Shown here one piece after another: positions 26,538-36,617 of a stretch of DNA of 64,000 nt. How positions within the stretch are numbered: the stretch's first letter is position 1; every line of letters begins with the position of its first letter. This stretch comes from Cyclobacteriaceae bacterium (GTDB lineage: Bacteria > Bacteroidota > Bacteroidia > Cytophagales > Cyclobacteriaceae): assembly GCA_958296015.1 (NCBI GenBank), contig CATQIH010000020.1, positions 124,001-188,000 of the forward strand, given 5' to 3'. Made by a program: the position numbers and the translations under genes. The notes under the pieces are model-generated. The model saw nothing but the letters and a program-made list of their open reading frames with translations, had not been told where the DNA came from and searched no databases.

Positions 26538-29500
26538 TTATGAAGTTTGGCTTTTTACGGTGTCTATAACCTCTACTATGTTCTCTTCGGACATATTTCT
26601 ACTCAAACTACCTGTTGGCACTCTAAGTTCAAACAAGCTTTCGTTGTGTGCTGTATGCTGGTAATTGATAGTACCATTTAGTCTATGTACGGCAATTTTT
26701 GCCAGGTACAACCCAAGCCCGATACCGCTACGATCATTGTCTCCACGGAAGAACATGGAGAACACTTTGCCTCTGACATTTACCGGAATACCCTGCCCGT
26801 TGTCTGTAATTTGTATGCCAACCTCACCGGTATACTGATAGATGTTGATCCGGATAAAAGAATCTTCTACCATACGGCTGTACTTTGCAGCATTCTCCAG
26901 CAAGTTGGTCAATATAGTTCTTAATAAAGTATCATCACTTCTGAGGAGGCCACAAAAGCTCTCATCGTAGTTCACCTGTACATTGCCTAGCTTATATTGC
27001 TTTTCAAACTGGGCAATCAGGCTATGGATCAACTCCAGAACGTCTATATCAGTGGAAGATGGTTCATGGTTTCGAATGTTATAAATACTAAGTACTCTGA
27101 GCAAAGTATTTTTTGCATAGCCAATATTTTCACTCAAACGATCAATATATTCTATTCCTGCTTTGTCTTTCATCTCCATAGATGCCACATAGCATAGCCC
27201 CTGAATCCGGGAAATAGGGCCAATAATATCGTGATAAGAACGGTACACAAAGGTATCAAGTTCTTCGTTGGCTTTCTGTAATTGTATGTTGGCCGTAATC
27301 AATTCTTTGGTACGTTGTTCTACCCTGTCTTCCAGTTCCTCATTTACAGTTTGCAGTTCCATATTTTGCGCTTCTATGATAGACTGTATTTCTACCAGCC
27401 GCTTGTTCTGCACTTCAATATTTTCTTTTTGCGTGTTGATTTCCTCATTTTTGTCTATCAACTCAACTGTTCGGTTTTCTACCAATCTCTCCAGTTCTTC
27501 ATTGCGCTCTCTGATGGTTGTAATCTTATTATAATAATACAGAAAACCCAGCGTGAGCGTCAGTATGATAACGCCTGCCCTGAACCACCAGGTATTATAC
27601 CATGCGGGATGGATCACAATGGTAACAGGATGGACGATTTCATACCAAGCACCATTCTTCTCCCGAGCTTTTATCCTAAAAATATAGGTGCCCGCATCCA
27701 GGTTAGTATATGAGGCAATACGCCTTTGATCTACATATTTCCAGTCGTAATCCAGGTTTTCCATCATATAGGCATACTGGTTTTCCGAGGGGTCTTTGTA
27801 GTTGAGCAGTGCAAATTCAAACTCAAAAAAATTGTCATTATGTTTGAGTTCAATATGGTTCAATGCAAAGTTGGGCGTATCAAGCGTTAGTTTCTGGTTA
27901 AATAACAAAAAAGAAGTAATGTACACAGGTGGTTGGTATGAACGCTTTTGCAACAAAGCAGGGTTGATACGCGCAAACCCGCCCAGATATCCGAGAAAAA
28001 GCTCATGGTTGTTGCTCATAAAATAAGACCATTGTACAAACTCAGTGTTGTATAGCCCATCTTCAGTAGTGAATCTTTGTACGCTATAGTCTTTGGGGTC
28101 AATCCGATTTAGCCCTTTTGTAGTACTAACCCACACGTCGCCTCTATCATCAAGCTTCATTCCACATACGTTGTTGGAAGACAACTCTGTGTCTGTATTA
28201 ATAATTTTGCTGGTCTGATCCTTCAGGTTTATGATACAGATGCCTTTATCAAATGTACCTACCCATAGGTTGCCGTTTCTGTCCTTGAGTATATCTACAA
28301 TTTCGTTGCTCGATAGCAGGTTTTGTGTTTCTCCGGAATGCTGAAAAATTTGAATAGCACCGGAAGCAAGTTCCATGCTACTAATGCCTGAATATTTTGT
28401 TCCTATCCAGAGACTACCTCTATCTTCATAAATTGCCTTGATAGCATTTCCTGCCAGGCTTTTATCCGGTGCATATGGATTATGTTGATAGACAATAAAG
28501 CTTTCCGTAGCAGTATCAAACCTGCACAGTCCGCCGCCATCTGTGCCTACCCATAGGTTTTTTTGTTGGTCTACATAGAGCGTATTGATGGTATTGTTGC
28601 TCAAGCTCCCATTTTTATTCTGCTGTGTATATGTCTTCCATTCACCTATAACGGGATCAAACCTACACAATCCTTCATTCAGCGTTCCCACCCAGATATT
28701 ATGTGCTGAATCTTCTGTAATAGCAGTGATAAAGTTGCTGGAAATACCGTTCTCACTGAAAAGATCTTCTTCATAATGAGCTACTTTTTGAGTTGCCTGA
28801 TCAATCCTGTATAAGCCTTCGCCAAAAGTGCCAACCCATAGCTGCTGTTGTTTGTCTTCATAGATAGCAGTGACAGACTTGGCATCAAAGCTCGGTATAG
28901 ATTGACCGTTGCCAATATAATTATCAAACATAGCAGACTGCGCATTAGCAGTATATAAACCGTTGTCTTCGGTAGCTACCCACAACGTTCCTGTGTTGCT
29001 CAAATAGATATGGTTGATATAATCTGTATGAAGTGCCTGTTTGTTGGATTTATCTTTATTAAATATATGGAACCGTTCACTTTGCACATCCATATAGTTA
29101 AGCCCACCATCTTTAGTGGCTATCCAGAGGTTGCCTAGGTTATCCTTTGCCAGCGATAAAATATAATTGCTACTGACGCTATTGATGTGTAACTGGTGTG
29201 TATACGTTTTAAAGCTTTTTGTTTTGACATCCAGCTTCACCAGACCTTTGCCATAAGTGCCAATCCAGAGATTGCCAGCCTCATCGCTGGAAAGTGCATA
29301 CAGATCATTGGTAGGTAGCCCTTGTATATTGCCGGTTTGATGCTGATATCGGTGGAAAGTATTGGTTTCAGGATCAAAGTGATTAAGCCCGCCACCAAAA
29401 GTAGCTATCCATAAATCTCCACTTTTACCTTCTGTTATATCAAATACAGCATCGCTGCTTAGGCTTTGTGGTTGGTTAGGCTCGTTTTTATAGACTGTAA

Positions 29501-30002
29501 AATTCTTTTCTTTTTCATTAAAGCGGCATAGTCCACCTCCATAGGTGCCAATCCAAAGCCAACCACGGCTATCTTCATAAATAGCATAGATATTATCCGA
29601 ACCTATACTATTTAGGTCGTCAGGATGATGCCGGAAGGTTTCAAAAGTCTGCGTATACCTGTCGTATCTGTTAAGTCCTCCGTCATAAGTACCAATCCAG
29701 ATGTAGCCTTTACTATCCTCATACAATGCCTGTATGTACTGGCTGCTTAATCCGGTGCCTGTACTGTCATCTTTATGATACTGATAAGTGGTAAAGTCAT
29801 AACCATCGTACAGGTTTAGTCCACTACGTGTTCCTATCCAGATAAAGCCTTTGCTATCTTGTAGGGTACAGTATACCTTGTCGTTTACAAGGCCAGCTTC
29901 CGTGTTGATATTTCTAAATTTAACGTCTTTTACCTGTGCGCTCGCTGATACAACTAGCCACAGCATACTGCCAATCAATAAGGTAAAAGACTTGAAACTC
30001 AT
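26538..30002 (-). CDS. Large propeller-type sensor histidine kinase (Reg_prop, Y_Y_Y, HisKA, HATPase)
   Basis: A 1154-aa membrane kinase. After the signal peptide come about twelve Reg_prop repeats (LWIGTYGGGLCRF-type), forming two seven-bladed-like propellers to ~residue 680. A Y_Y_Y domain (YAYMMENLDYDWKYVD) follows, then one TM helix (AGVIILTLTLGFLYYY), a long coiled coil and the kinase. The phospho-His is His924 (RSYHDIIGPISRI); the N box is LLENAAKYS, with ITDNGQGIP and SGIGLGLYLAKIAV. No receiver or HTH follows, unlike classic hybrid systems. Its ATG overlaps the stop of the OmpA-like gene by 4 nt. Confidence 0.93.
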   Translation of the reverse strand: MSFKSFTLLIGSMLWLVVSASAQVKDVKFRNINTEAGLVNDKVYCTLQDSKGFIWIGTRSGLNLYDGYDFTTYQYHKDDSTGTGLSSQYIQALYEDSKGYIWIGTYDGGLNRYDRYTQTFETFRHHPDDLNSIGSDNIYAIYEDSRGWLWIGTYGGGLCRFNEKEKNFTVYKNEPNQPQSLSSDAVFDITEGKSGDLWIATFGGGLNHFDPETNTFHRYQHQTGNIQGLPTNDLYALSSDEAGNLWIGTYGKGLVKLDVKTKSFKTYTHQLHINSVSSNYILSLAKDNLGNLWIATKDGGLNYMDVQSERFHIFNKDKSNKQALHTDYINHIYLSNTGTLWVATEDNGLYTANAQSAMFDNYIGNGQSIPSFDAKSVTAIYEDKQQQLWVGTFGEGLYRIDQATQKVAHYEEDLFSENGISSNFITAITEDSAHNIWVGTLNEGLCRFDPVIGEWKTYTQQNKNGSLSNNTINTLYVDQQKNLWVGTDGGGLCRFDTATESFIVYQHNPYAPDKSLAGNAIKAIYEDRGSLWIGTKYSGISSMELASGAIQIFQHSGETQNLLSSNEIVDILKDRNGNLWVGTFDKGICIINLKDQTSKIINTDTELSSNNVCGMKLDDRGDVWVSTTKGLNRIDPKDYSVQRFTTEDGLYNTEFVQWSYFMSNNHELFLGYLGGFARINPALLQKRSYQPPVYITSFLLFNQKLTLDTPNFALNHIELKHNDNFFEFEFALLNYKDPSENQYAYMMENLDYDWKYVDQRRIASYTNLDAGTYIFRIKAREKNGAWYEIVHPVTIVIHPAWYNTWWFRAGVIILTLTLGFLYYYNKITTIRERNEELERLVENRTVELIDKNEEINTQKENIEVQNKRLVEIQSIIEAQNMELQTVNEELEDRVEQRTKELITANIQLQKANEELDTFVYRSYHDIIGPISRIQGLCYVASMEMKDKAGIEYIDRLSENIGYAKNTLLRVLSIYNIRNHEPSSTDIDVLELIHSLIAQFEKQYKLGNVQVNYDESFCGLLRSDDTLLRTILTNLLENAAKYSRMVEDSFIRINIYQYTGEVGIQITDNGQGIPVNVRGKVFSMFFRGDNDRSGIGLGLYLAKIAVHRLNGTINYQHTAHNESLFELRVPTGSLSRNMSEENIVEVIDTVKSQTS

Positions 30003-32902
30003 TCCCGTGATCTTTGATTTGATACAATACGGATAGGCGTAAAAGGAGCCGGTTCACCTTTTAGTTGTGGATTCATTTCCTGTAGTTGACGTAGCGTAAG
30101 CCGGTATTTACTGGCTATGTCGGCAAGTATAGGATAAGCCGTAATAATAAATATCTCTCTGGTAGGATTATAAGAAGTGGAGTGGCCCTTTAAGTCAAAT
30201 TCTATCCGTCTGCTGTACTGAAGGTCTTTGCCTTCTTTTGGTATTTCTTTTCCCCTGGCCTGAATATGTACTGTTGAAGCATTCACCCGCTTATCTACCA
30301 GGTAGTTGTAAGCTTCCAGTGCTCTTTTGTGGCTTAGGCCACGGTTATATATAGCACTACCCACAGTATCTGTATAGGCAGAAATCTCTATCTGTACATC
30401 AGGATACCTGAAATGAAAAGCTGCTAGACTGTCCAGAATAGATTTGCTGGCTGCATTGATCTTATAGTGATCTGTATCAAAATAAATATTGTCAAAGGTT
30501 TCCTCAACGATGGTATCTTGCAGTATGATGACCTTAAGTTCTTCTATGGCATAAGAAGATAGCCTGGCAAAACTGCTTTTTTGTTCAAACACCAATTTCT
30601 GGCTCTGATGATAATTAATGTTGTTGAACTTGAACGTTCCCTGCTGATTGGTCATGGTAGACAGCGTTTTGTTACCTTGCTCGTTTGACAACATCACTTT
30701 AACAGCCATTGCCGGTTTCTTGTCATTCACCAAAGTACCTTCGATGGTAATATTATCCGGATTGCTGAAAGCCAGGTTGCTCAGACTTACGCTGTTTCTA
30801 TCAATGTCATTGATAGCAATTGCCTGTTCCAATGTTCTGGCGGTAAGTATTTTGCTTTGAATGATCCCACCTAAAGCCTCTTTCTCCTGTGCAGAAAGCT
30901 TTTCGGAACTCCGGAATAATTCATCTTTCAGCTTACTCTGATCAAGACTATTTTTCTGCTGTATTTCAGTAGCCACAAACCTACTGATCTGTTCTTTTTG
31001 CTTCATAGGCAGCGACTGATAAAAATAGATTTCTTCCGGATCGGAAATCATACTTTTCTGATATTCAGCTACCAGGGCATATTTTCTTTGATCAGTTGCC
31101 CGATCAATCTTTTTACGCTCTTCCAGCGGTAGCTGCTCATAAAACGAATTGATGTTACCATTCAATTCATTAGATTCTTGTAGTATCTTCTGAAATGCCC
31201 TGATCTCTATGATTTGTTTTATCTTAGTCTTTTCTTCAGGTGAGAGTTCTTTGTAGTAGTAATAATCCTCCTTCAGTATCTTCGTCTTGTTGTCATCGAG
31301 CAAAAAGCTTTTCTGTGCCGTTGCCAAGCGGTCTATCTGTGCTTTTTCTCTTGCCGATAAGGCTTCAAAATGAGCAGCAAGTGCCGGACTCATATCAGCC
31401 CTGCCATCTATGGCTTTTTGAAAAGCACGTACCTGCACCACTTGCTGTACCTTTTCCTTTTTTTCCAAAGGCAGTTCTTTGTAGTACAGCTGATCATTCT
31501 GAGAAAAGTAAGAAAGCACATCAGCATAACGCGGCAAACCACTATTTCTTCCGGCGGCACCTGCCAGAGAGAGCAATTCGGCGTTTTCTGTAGTCATATT
31601 AAAACGATAAATATCAAAGTTACCATCAGTATTTTCCCTGTTTGAAGAGAGATAGCCTTTTTTATGACCCAGACTGAGATATAGGTCATCTTTTGAGGAA
31701 TTGAATGGCATTCCCAGGTTTGTAACGGCAGGCGTAGCCAGTGAAGTTACGAAAACATCATAGCTGCCATAACCTTGATGGCCATTGGAAGAAAAAAATA
31801 GCTGATGCTCTGCTGAAAGGTAAAACGGAGAAAGCTCGTTCTGTGGCGTATTAATATCTGGCCCCAGGTTTACCGGTGTCTGCCACTGCCCGTCTGCCGA
31901 CAAGACACTGAGCCATATATCCATATTTCCGTACCCACCCGGACGATTAGATACAAAAAACAGAGAATCTCCGCCAGCAGAAAACGCAGGCTGCTTACTA
32001 TCATAACCTGATGTGTTGATTTTTTCGTTAAGCGGAACAGCCTTTTGCCACCTGCTACGCTCAAGCGTTGATGCAAAAAGATGACAATACCCTTCCTGAT
32101 AGCAGCCAGTGAAAACAAAGGTTTTATAATCATCAGTAAACGCTCCTGTTCCTTCGCTAAAATTTGTGTTGATATTGATAAAACTGTTTTTCGTACTGAT
32201 GTCCTGCCACTCATCGCTGGTATTGTTGGCAAAAAGATAGATATCGCTGAAGAATTTACCATACTGATCATTCACAGTGCTGCCTTTGCTTTCTTTTCGG
32301 GTACTGGTGATAGCAATAGAAGAGTCGGACAGAAAAGTGCTGGCAGCATAGTCATCATACGCTGTATTAACAGATGCCGACAAGCGTATGAACTTGAAAT
32401 CTCCTTTGGGTTTCAGCGCATTGAGCAGCGCAAACTGGCTTCCCTCTTTTTCCCGAAGAGCCATCTCCATATAGTTCCTTTTGTCATCAAACTTATGGGT
32501 TTTGGCAAAAGCGATAAATGCGTCTAAACTTTTGATGGCCTGGGTATAATCTCCTAGGAATTTATGCATCAGACCTTCGTAATATCCGCTTAATAGATAG
32601 TGTTCCGGATCAGCCAACCGCACTCGCTGGTAGTAATCTTTTGCTTTATAGTATTCAAACAACAGCCGGTAACATTCTCCTAGTTGGTAGCGCGCATAGA
32701 TGTGGCTATCTTCCAACAGCAATACTTCCTGATAGAACTGTATGGCCTGAAAATAAAAGCCTGCGGCAAATTTTTTATCCCCTTTATCGAGAAGGACTTT
32801 GATTTCTTTGTCTGTGGCAGGGCTACATGTGGCGTGGTTGTATGAAGCAATCCATACGTAGCATAAAACACAAATTATCGTATACAAAAAATAATTTTTC
32901 AT
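29999..32902 (-). CDS. PorE-like OmpA-family protein (TPR, PD40 propeller, helical repeats, CRD, OmpA, LysM-like)
   Basis: A 967-aa envelope protein, probably periplasmic and peptidoglycan-bound. After a signal peptide it has TPRs (~30-150: QFYQEVLLLEDSHIYARYQLGEC), a PD40 propeller (~190-440: QPAFSAGGDSLFFVSNRPGGYGNMDIW), ~six helical repeats (~470-690, YYKELSPEEKTKIKQIIEIRAF), a carboxypeptidase-regulatory domain (~720-790), an OmpA domain (IYFDTDHYKINAASKSILDSL...ISAYTDTVG) and a LysM-like end. The order resembles PorE of the type IX secretion system. It follows the PorP/SprF gene by 8 nt. Confidence 0.9.
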   Translation of the reverse strand: MKNYFLYTIICVLCYVWIASYNHATCSPATDKEIKVLLDKGDKKFAAGFYFQAIQFYQEVLLLEDSHIYARYQLGECYRLLFEYYKAKDYYQRVRLADPEHYLLSGYYEGLMHKFLGDYTQAIKSLDAFIAFAKTHKFDDKRNYMEMALREKEGSQFALLNALKPKGDFKFIRLSASVNTAYDDYAASTFLSDSSIAITSTRKESKGSTVNDQYGKFFSDIYLFANNTSDEWQDISTKNSFININTNFSEGTGAFTDDYKTFVFTGCYQEGYCHLFASTLERSRWQKAVPLNEKINTSGYDSKQPAFSAGGDSLFFVSNRPGGYGNMDIWLSVLSADGQWQTPVNLGPDINTPQNELSPFYLSAEHQLFFSSNGHQGYGSYDVFVTSLATPAVTNLGMPFNSSKDDLYLSLGHKKGYLSSNRENTDGNFDIYRFNMTTENAELLSLAGAAGRNSGLPRYADVLSYFSQNDQLYYKELPLEKKEKVQQVVQVRAFQKAIDGRADMSPALAAHFEALSAREKAQIDRLATAQKSFLLDDNKTKILKEDYYYYKELSPEEKTKIKQIIEIRAFQKILQESNELNGNINSFYEQLPLEERKKIDRATDQRKYALVAEYQKSMISDPEEIYFYQSLPMKQKEQISRFVATEIQQKNSLDQSKLKDELFRSSEKLSAQEKEALGGIIQSKILTARTLEQAIAINDIDRNSVSLSNLAFSNPDNITIEGTLVNDKKPAMAVKVMLSNEQGNKTLSTMTNQQGTFKFNNINYHQSQKLVFEQKSSFARLSSYAIEELKVIILQDTIVEETFDNIYFDTDHYKINAASKSILDSLAAFHFRYPDVQIEISAYTDTVGSAIYNRGLSHKRALEAYNYLVDKRVNASTVHIQARGKEIPKEGKDLQYSRRIEFDLKGHSTSYNPTREIFIITAYPILADIASKYRLTLRQLQEMNPQLKGEPAPFTPIRIVSNQRSRE

Positions 32903-32910
32903 TCATCTAT

Positions 32911-33993
32911 TTACATCAACGGGATTCCATAGTGCCTACTGTTTGCCCCTTTCCTGGATATTCTATACGACACCGACAACTCATAAGCACCTCCTGTTGG
33001 AATATCCTGGTGTAGAAACGTTTTGTTGAAATCATAGCTTAGAGCTACGTTGATCTTTGATGTTTGCAGTGCTGTAGAGAGCACCAAAGCATCTTTCCAT
33101 CTATACCATGAGCCAACAGACAATTTTACACTGTTTGGATCAGTATTATAGATATTAGTAAGCCTATAAGTTACGTATGTACCAAAATTGGCATGATAAC
33201 TATCTGCTGACCGAACCCACAATAGCTGATGTGATATTTGCAGATACTGTAAGGTGTAAGTAAGGCCACCGCTTGCTTTTAATACCAAAGGAGCGCGGCG
33301 GCTATAGTCTGTAAAAAAAGCAGTATTAGGATGGTTTAAGTTAGATATTGCGAGTCCTATATGGTTTTTAAAACCTTTTCTTCTATAAGTTTCTCTTATG
33401 GTATGGTGCCAGATTATTCCCGTACTGAAAGATGGATAGGATACCTGATCTCTGAGCGTTCCTAGAGAAGGGGCGATACCAGGATTATATCCGCTGATCA
33501 CATCATACTGCGATCCCCATTGCAGCTTATCTGTGTCAATCTTATTTTGTACGAAGCTTCCCTGCAAACCAAAAACCAGGATATTTCTATACTCATCTAG
33601 GCGGAGATTATAAGCAGCAGAAAGTTGTCCTTGCAAAGAACTGTATATTCCTGAGGTTCCTGCGGCCTCTTTGCTTACAGAAAAGGCAACTCCTCCTACG
33701 TGCTGTGGCTTAGGATTAACCACGTACACTGGGTAAGATACAGAGAATACAGAGGCATTGTAAGGAGATTGCAGGTTCCTCCATTGAGACCTGTAATTTG
33801 CTCCCAAAAAAATATCTTTCTCCAATCCGGCATAAGCAGGGTTGAGATTGGATGGGGAGAAGTAGTACTGAGAAAGTATCAAAGACTGGCTAAAGCCAGC
33901 ATGACCTGCCAGCAACAATATGCCGGCGAGCCACCACCTGAACTTAGTACAGTGAGTTTTGATAAGCTTAAGCCAACGTGTAAGATCAATCAT
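32911..33993 (-). CDS. PorP/SprF-family type IX secretion membrane protein
   Basis: A 360-aa outer-membrane barrel of the PorP/SprF family, which tethers or helps export T9SS substrates with type B (CHU_C) C-terminal domains. The signal peptide is WWLAGILLLAGHAGFSQ. Family hallmarks are YYFSPSNLNPAYAGLEKDIFLGANYRSQW, VGGVAFSVSKEAAGTSGIYSS and the end GGAYELSVSYRI. The ATG at 33993 is chosen because the listed ORF start (34158) would bury 165 nt of the upstream gene; the real overlap is 8 nt. Confidence 0.93.
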   Translation of the reverse strand: MIDLTRWLKLIKTHCTKFRWWLAGILLLAGHAGFSQSLILSQYYFSPSNLNPAYAGLEKDIFLGANYRSQWRNLQSPYNASVFSVSYPVYVVNPKPQHVGGVAFSVSKEAAGTSGIYSSLQGQLSAAYNLRLDEYRNILVFGLQGSFVQNKIDTDKLQWGSQYDVISGYNPGIAPSLGTLRDQVSYPSFSTGIIWHHTIRETYRRKGFKNHIGLAISNLNHPNTAFFTDYSRRAPLVLKASGGLTYTLQYLQISHQLLWVRSADSYHANFGTYVTYRLTNIYNTDPNSVKLSVGSWYRWKDALVLSTALQTSKINVALSYDFNKTFLHQDIPTGGAYELSVSYRISRKGANSRHYGIPLM

Positions 33994-35137
33994 ATAAAAC
34001 AATAGTTCCGCTTTTGGTGTACATCTGACCATTCGTAAGGCGCACCTGCAATAAATATTGATAGACACCAGCAGCATTTCTTGTCGGCCCATGCTGCCAT
34101 CCTGAAGTGGATGCCTGGCTGTAAGATGTGCTACGATAAATAATGTGCCCCCAGGCATCCCAGATTGTCCATTGGAAATCCGATGACTCTATATATTTGC
34201 TGTATATTTTGACTGTTCTGTCCTCTGCGTTGGGTGCCATCGGAGAAACAGCATTGGGGATATACAGAAAATTTTCAGGTAATTTGATGACACCTATGGT
34301 GAGATAACCAAGCTTACCTGATAGATTATAAGTAAAAGAAAGCAGGTTACCCGTTTGATGGCCTTCTGCACGGTTGATGATGCTGAGCGTATCTCCTGCA
34401 CTACCAGACATAGCCAGCAGTGGTTTTTCAGGCTCTGTGATGACGGAGGTATTAATCTGCACAGTAATATCTGCCAGTTTATAACTGCCAGACAGGGTTT
34501 TGAACTGCCAGTAAAAGGGGTATCCCTGGAAATCATCTGGAGTATTTAAGGAAGAACTTTTGTCAAAAAATTCTATCCCTGTCACTGGCTGATCGCCTTG
34601 TATATTCGTTAGCATAACGGGCGCGTATAATGTATTTTTACCTACAGGATAAAATTTATCACCAATTCCCCTGTGATACAATGTTCCGCTGATAAATGCA
34701 TCATTGGCTCCCCCTTCCACACGGGCATTTTCCAGGACGACCATTTTCTTATCAGGCTCAACTGCAACAATGCCCTGCTGTAGCGTCAGGGTTGATTGAA
34801 TGTTTACATGATCAGTAATGGTTACACCTGCTGCATTATTGATCGTTAGGTAGTCTACTACCTGGTTGTTATGTGCAAAAAGTTGGTTGCTTGTACCAGC
34901 TAACGTAATATTTCCCTTTGGGGCAATGTAAGTTCTCCGGTTATCCCATGCTCCAGTGAGCGATATGTTGCCTTGGTTAGTAATTTTGTCTTTGTTCAAG
35001 ACATCACCTTTGACATGGACTTTGCTATCAGACCCGACAAACAGCACACCCTTATTTACAACTACCTGTGCATTTGCCAGTACCGGCATTGTCAAGGTTA
35101 ACAAGAAATATAGCCTATATTTTAGATTGCTTACCAT
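33986..35137 (-). CDS. T9SS substrate-like protein with gliding-motility (CHU_C) C-terminal domain
   Basis: A 383-aa secreted protein. The signal peptide LYFLLTLTMPVLANAQ is followed by a beta-rich region with repeated short strands (ITNQGNISLTGAWDNRRTYIAPKGNITLAG), a middle beta domain, and a ~90-aa CHU_C-type C-terminus (FLYIPNAVSPMAPNAEDRTVKIY...WTIWDAWGHIIYR...AAGVYQYLLQVRLTNG). This is the type B sorting domain that pairs with PorP/SprF proteins, and the partner gene is immediately downstream. It begins 4 nt after the fibre gene. Confidence 0.9.
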   Translation of the reverse strand: MVSNLKYRLYFLLTLTMPVLANAQVVVNKGVLFVGSDSKVHVKGDVLNKDKITNQGNISLTGAWDNRRTYIAPKGNITLAGTSNQLFAHNNQVVDYLTINNAAGVTITDHVNIQSTLTLQQGIVAVEPDKKMVVLENARVEGGANDAFISGTLYHRGIGDKFYPVGKNTLYAPVMLTNIQGDQPVTGIEFFDKSSSLNTPDDFQGYPFYWQFKTLSGSYKLADITVQINTSVITEPEKPLLAMSGSAGDTLSIINRAEGHQTGNLLSFTYNLSGKLGYLTIGVIKLPENFLYIPNAVSPMAPNAEDRTVKIYSKYIESSDFQWTIWDAWGHIIYRSTSYSQASTSGWQHGPTRNAAGVYQYLLQVRLTNGQMYTKSGTIVLYD

Positions 35138-35141
35138 ATAT

Positions 35142-36617
35142 CTATTTAACTTCTACCCAGTCTTTATCATTCTTTTTAATCCAAAGCTTACCATCTAAAG
35201 TATCAAAAAACATATCTCCAGGCTCTGTATCATCAGGCGTTTTCTTATCAGGTTTACCAGTACCTATCATGATAGTAGGTGTGCGCGTTGAGGTAACGGT
35301 AGATCCTCCAACCGTACTTTCAGAGGGCACCAACCATTTTCCTAATTTCTCCCAGTTTCCTTCCGTATTATGGTACACCATTGCATCATCTGTTTTAAAA
35401 TAAAAACTGCCATTTGGAGCAGGCAGGCTAGCATCAGGCAAAGATGTTCCCTGATACCATGTATTGCCTGTTACGTTAGATAGAGTCTGTGGCTTCCATT
35501 GGCTTCCACTCCAGGCCAACACATCATTGGTAGCAGGAATTGCTGTAGAAACTACTCTGCCCTGCAATTGAGTTACTGTAGCTTTGCCATCATTTGCCAG
35601 TACTATGTCTCCGGAAATAGTGTGGGCATTAACCTGTGAGCCACTACCTATCAGAATTTCTCCACTGCCTTTGTTGGCAAGCTGCAATTGATCATTCTGA
35701 ATTTGCAATCCGTTGCTGACGTTAATTTCCAGACTTCCATCTGTCGTGTTTTTCTTTAATCCATTGCCTGCTACATCCGCATTGACCTTTTCTTTAGTCA
35801 CAGCATCATTAGAGAGTTTGGCGGTAGTAATGGCATTGTCAACAATTTTGGCTGTGGTAATAGCGTCTAGTTTGATGGTCATGGTGCCATCGCTGTTTAA
35901 AGTAATATCACCAGAAATACTCACCGGGGCAGCAACATTGGAAGTGTTTCCTACCAGCACCTGGCCTGCTGGCAGTGCCTGATCAGTATCGTTGTTGGTG
36001 CCAAAAAGAGTAAAATTAGGGTAAGTGCCTGAAACCTTTACCGAACCACCGCCTGATAATGTCACCGTCTGATCAGGTGCTGTGTTTTTGATCTCGTTAT
36101 CTATAATTGAAATACCTGTACTGGCAACATATTGCTCTTCACTTTTGTGTATGCTCCCAAAAAGTATATAGCTTCCATTGCTCTTTCTGTAGAGATCGCC
36201 GGTTGCTTTGTGAATATAAAAATCACCGTTTTTACCTATAGTAGATGAAGGGGCCGTATTGCCTTCATGCCAGGCCACAACTTGCTGTTGACTCTCCCCT
36301 AAGCCTTTTTGCCAGCTTCCGTTGAACCAATAGAAGAAAGCACCCTCTATTGTGTCAAAAACAAGTAACCCATTATCTTTATCACTAAGCCTTGAGGTAA
36401 AGTTTGATCCGTTGCGTTGCTGCGTCGTAAAACGAGGCACCAAAAACCCTTGTTCACTGTTTTCAGACACCAGTTCAAGTACCGCATTCGGATTGGGGTT
36501 TTCGGTTCCCATACCAATAACAGTTTGTGCATATGTATAGGTGCAGGCTGATATTGTTGTTGCTAAGGCGAACCATACATGAGTTTGCTTAAACATAACT
36601 TTGAATATTTCTCGCAA
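35142..36617 (-). CDS. Secreted fibre-like surface protein
   Basis: A 491-aa exported protein rich in Thr, Ser, Asn and Gly. The signal peptide is WFALATTISACTYTYAQ; the start may be at 36617 or at the inner ATG (MFKQTHVWF, 36596). The N-terminal segment VIGMGTENPNPNAVLELVSENSEQGFLVPR is common in Bacteroidota surface proteins that resemble phage tail fibres. The centre has low-complexity repeats (LDAITTAKIVDNAITTAKLSNDAVTKEKV). Blocks near GKNGDFYIHKATGDLYRKSNGSY and PNGSFYFKTDDAMVYHNTEGNWEKLG repeat a fold. It heads the T9SS-related operon. Confidence 0.8.
   Translation of the reverse strand: MREIFKVMFKQTHVWFALATTISACTYTYAQTVIGMGTENPNPNAVLELVSENSEQGFLVPRFTTQQRNGSNFTSRLSDKDNGLLVFDTIEGAFFYWFNGSWQKGLGESQQQVVAWHEGNTAPSSTIGKNGDFYIHKATGDLYRKSNGSYILFGSIHKSEEQYVASTGISIIDNEIKNTAPDQTVTLSGGGSVKVSGTYPNFTLFGTNNDTDQALPAGQVLVGNTSNVAAPVSISGDITLNSDGTMTIKLDAITTAKIVDNAITTAKLSNDAVTKEKVNADVAGNGLKKNTTDGSLEINVSNGLQIQNDQLQLANKGSGEILIGSGSQVNAHTISGDIVLANDGKATVTQLQGRVVSTAIPATNDVLAWSGSQWKPQTLSNVTGNTWYQGTSLPDASLPAPNGSFYFKTDDAMVYHNTEGNWEKLGKWLVPSESTVGGSTVTSTRTPTIMIGTGKPDKKTPDDTEPGDMFFDTLDGKLWIKKNDKDWVEVK

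Noticed and set aside
27282-27713. 143-aa plus-strand ORF within the sensor kinase
   Set aside because: Antisense of the coiled-coil region of the kinase, giving a Phe/Ser-rich artefact.
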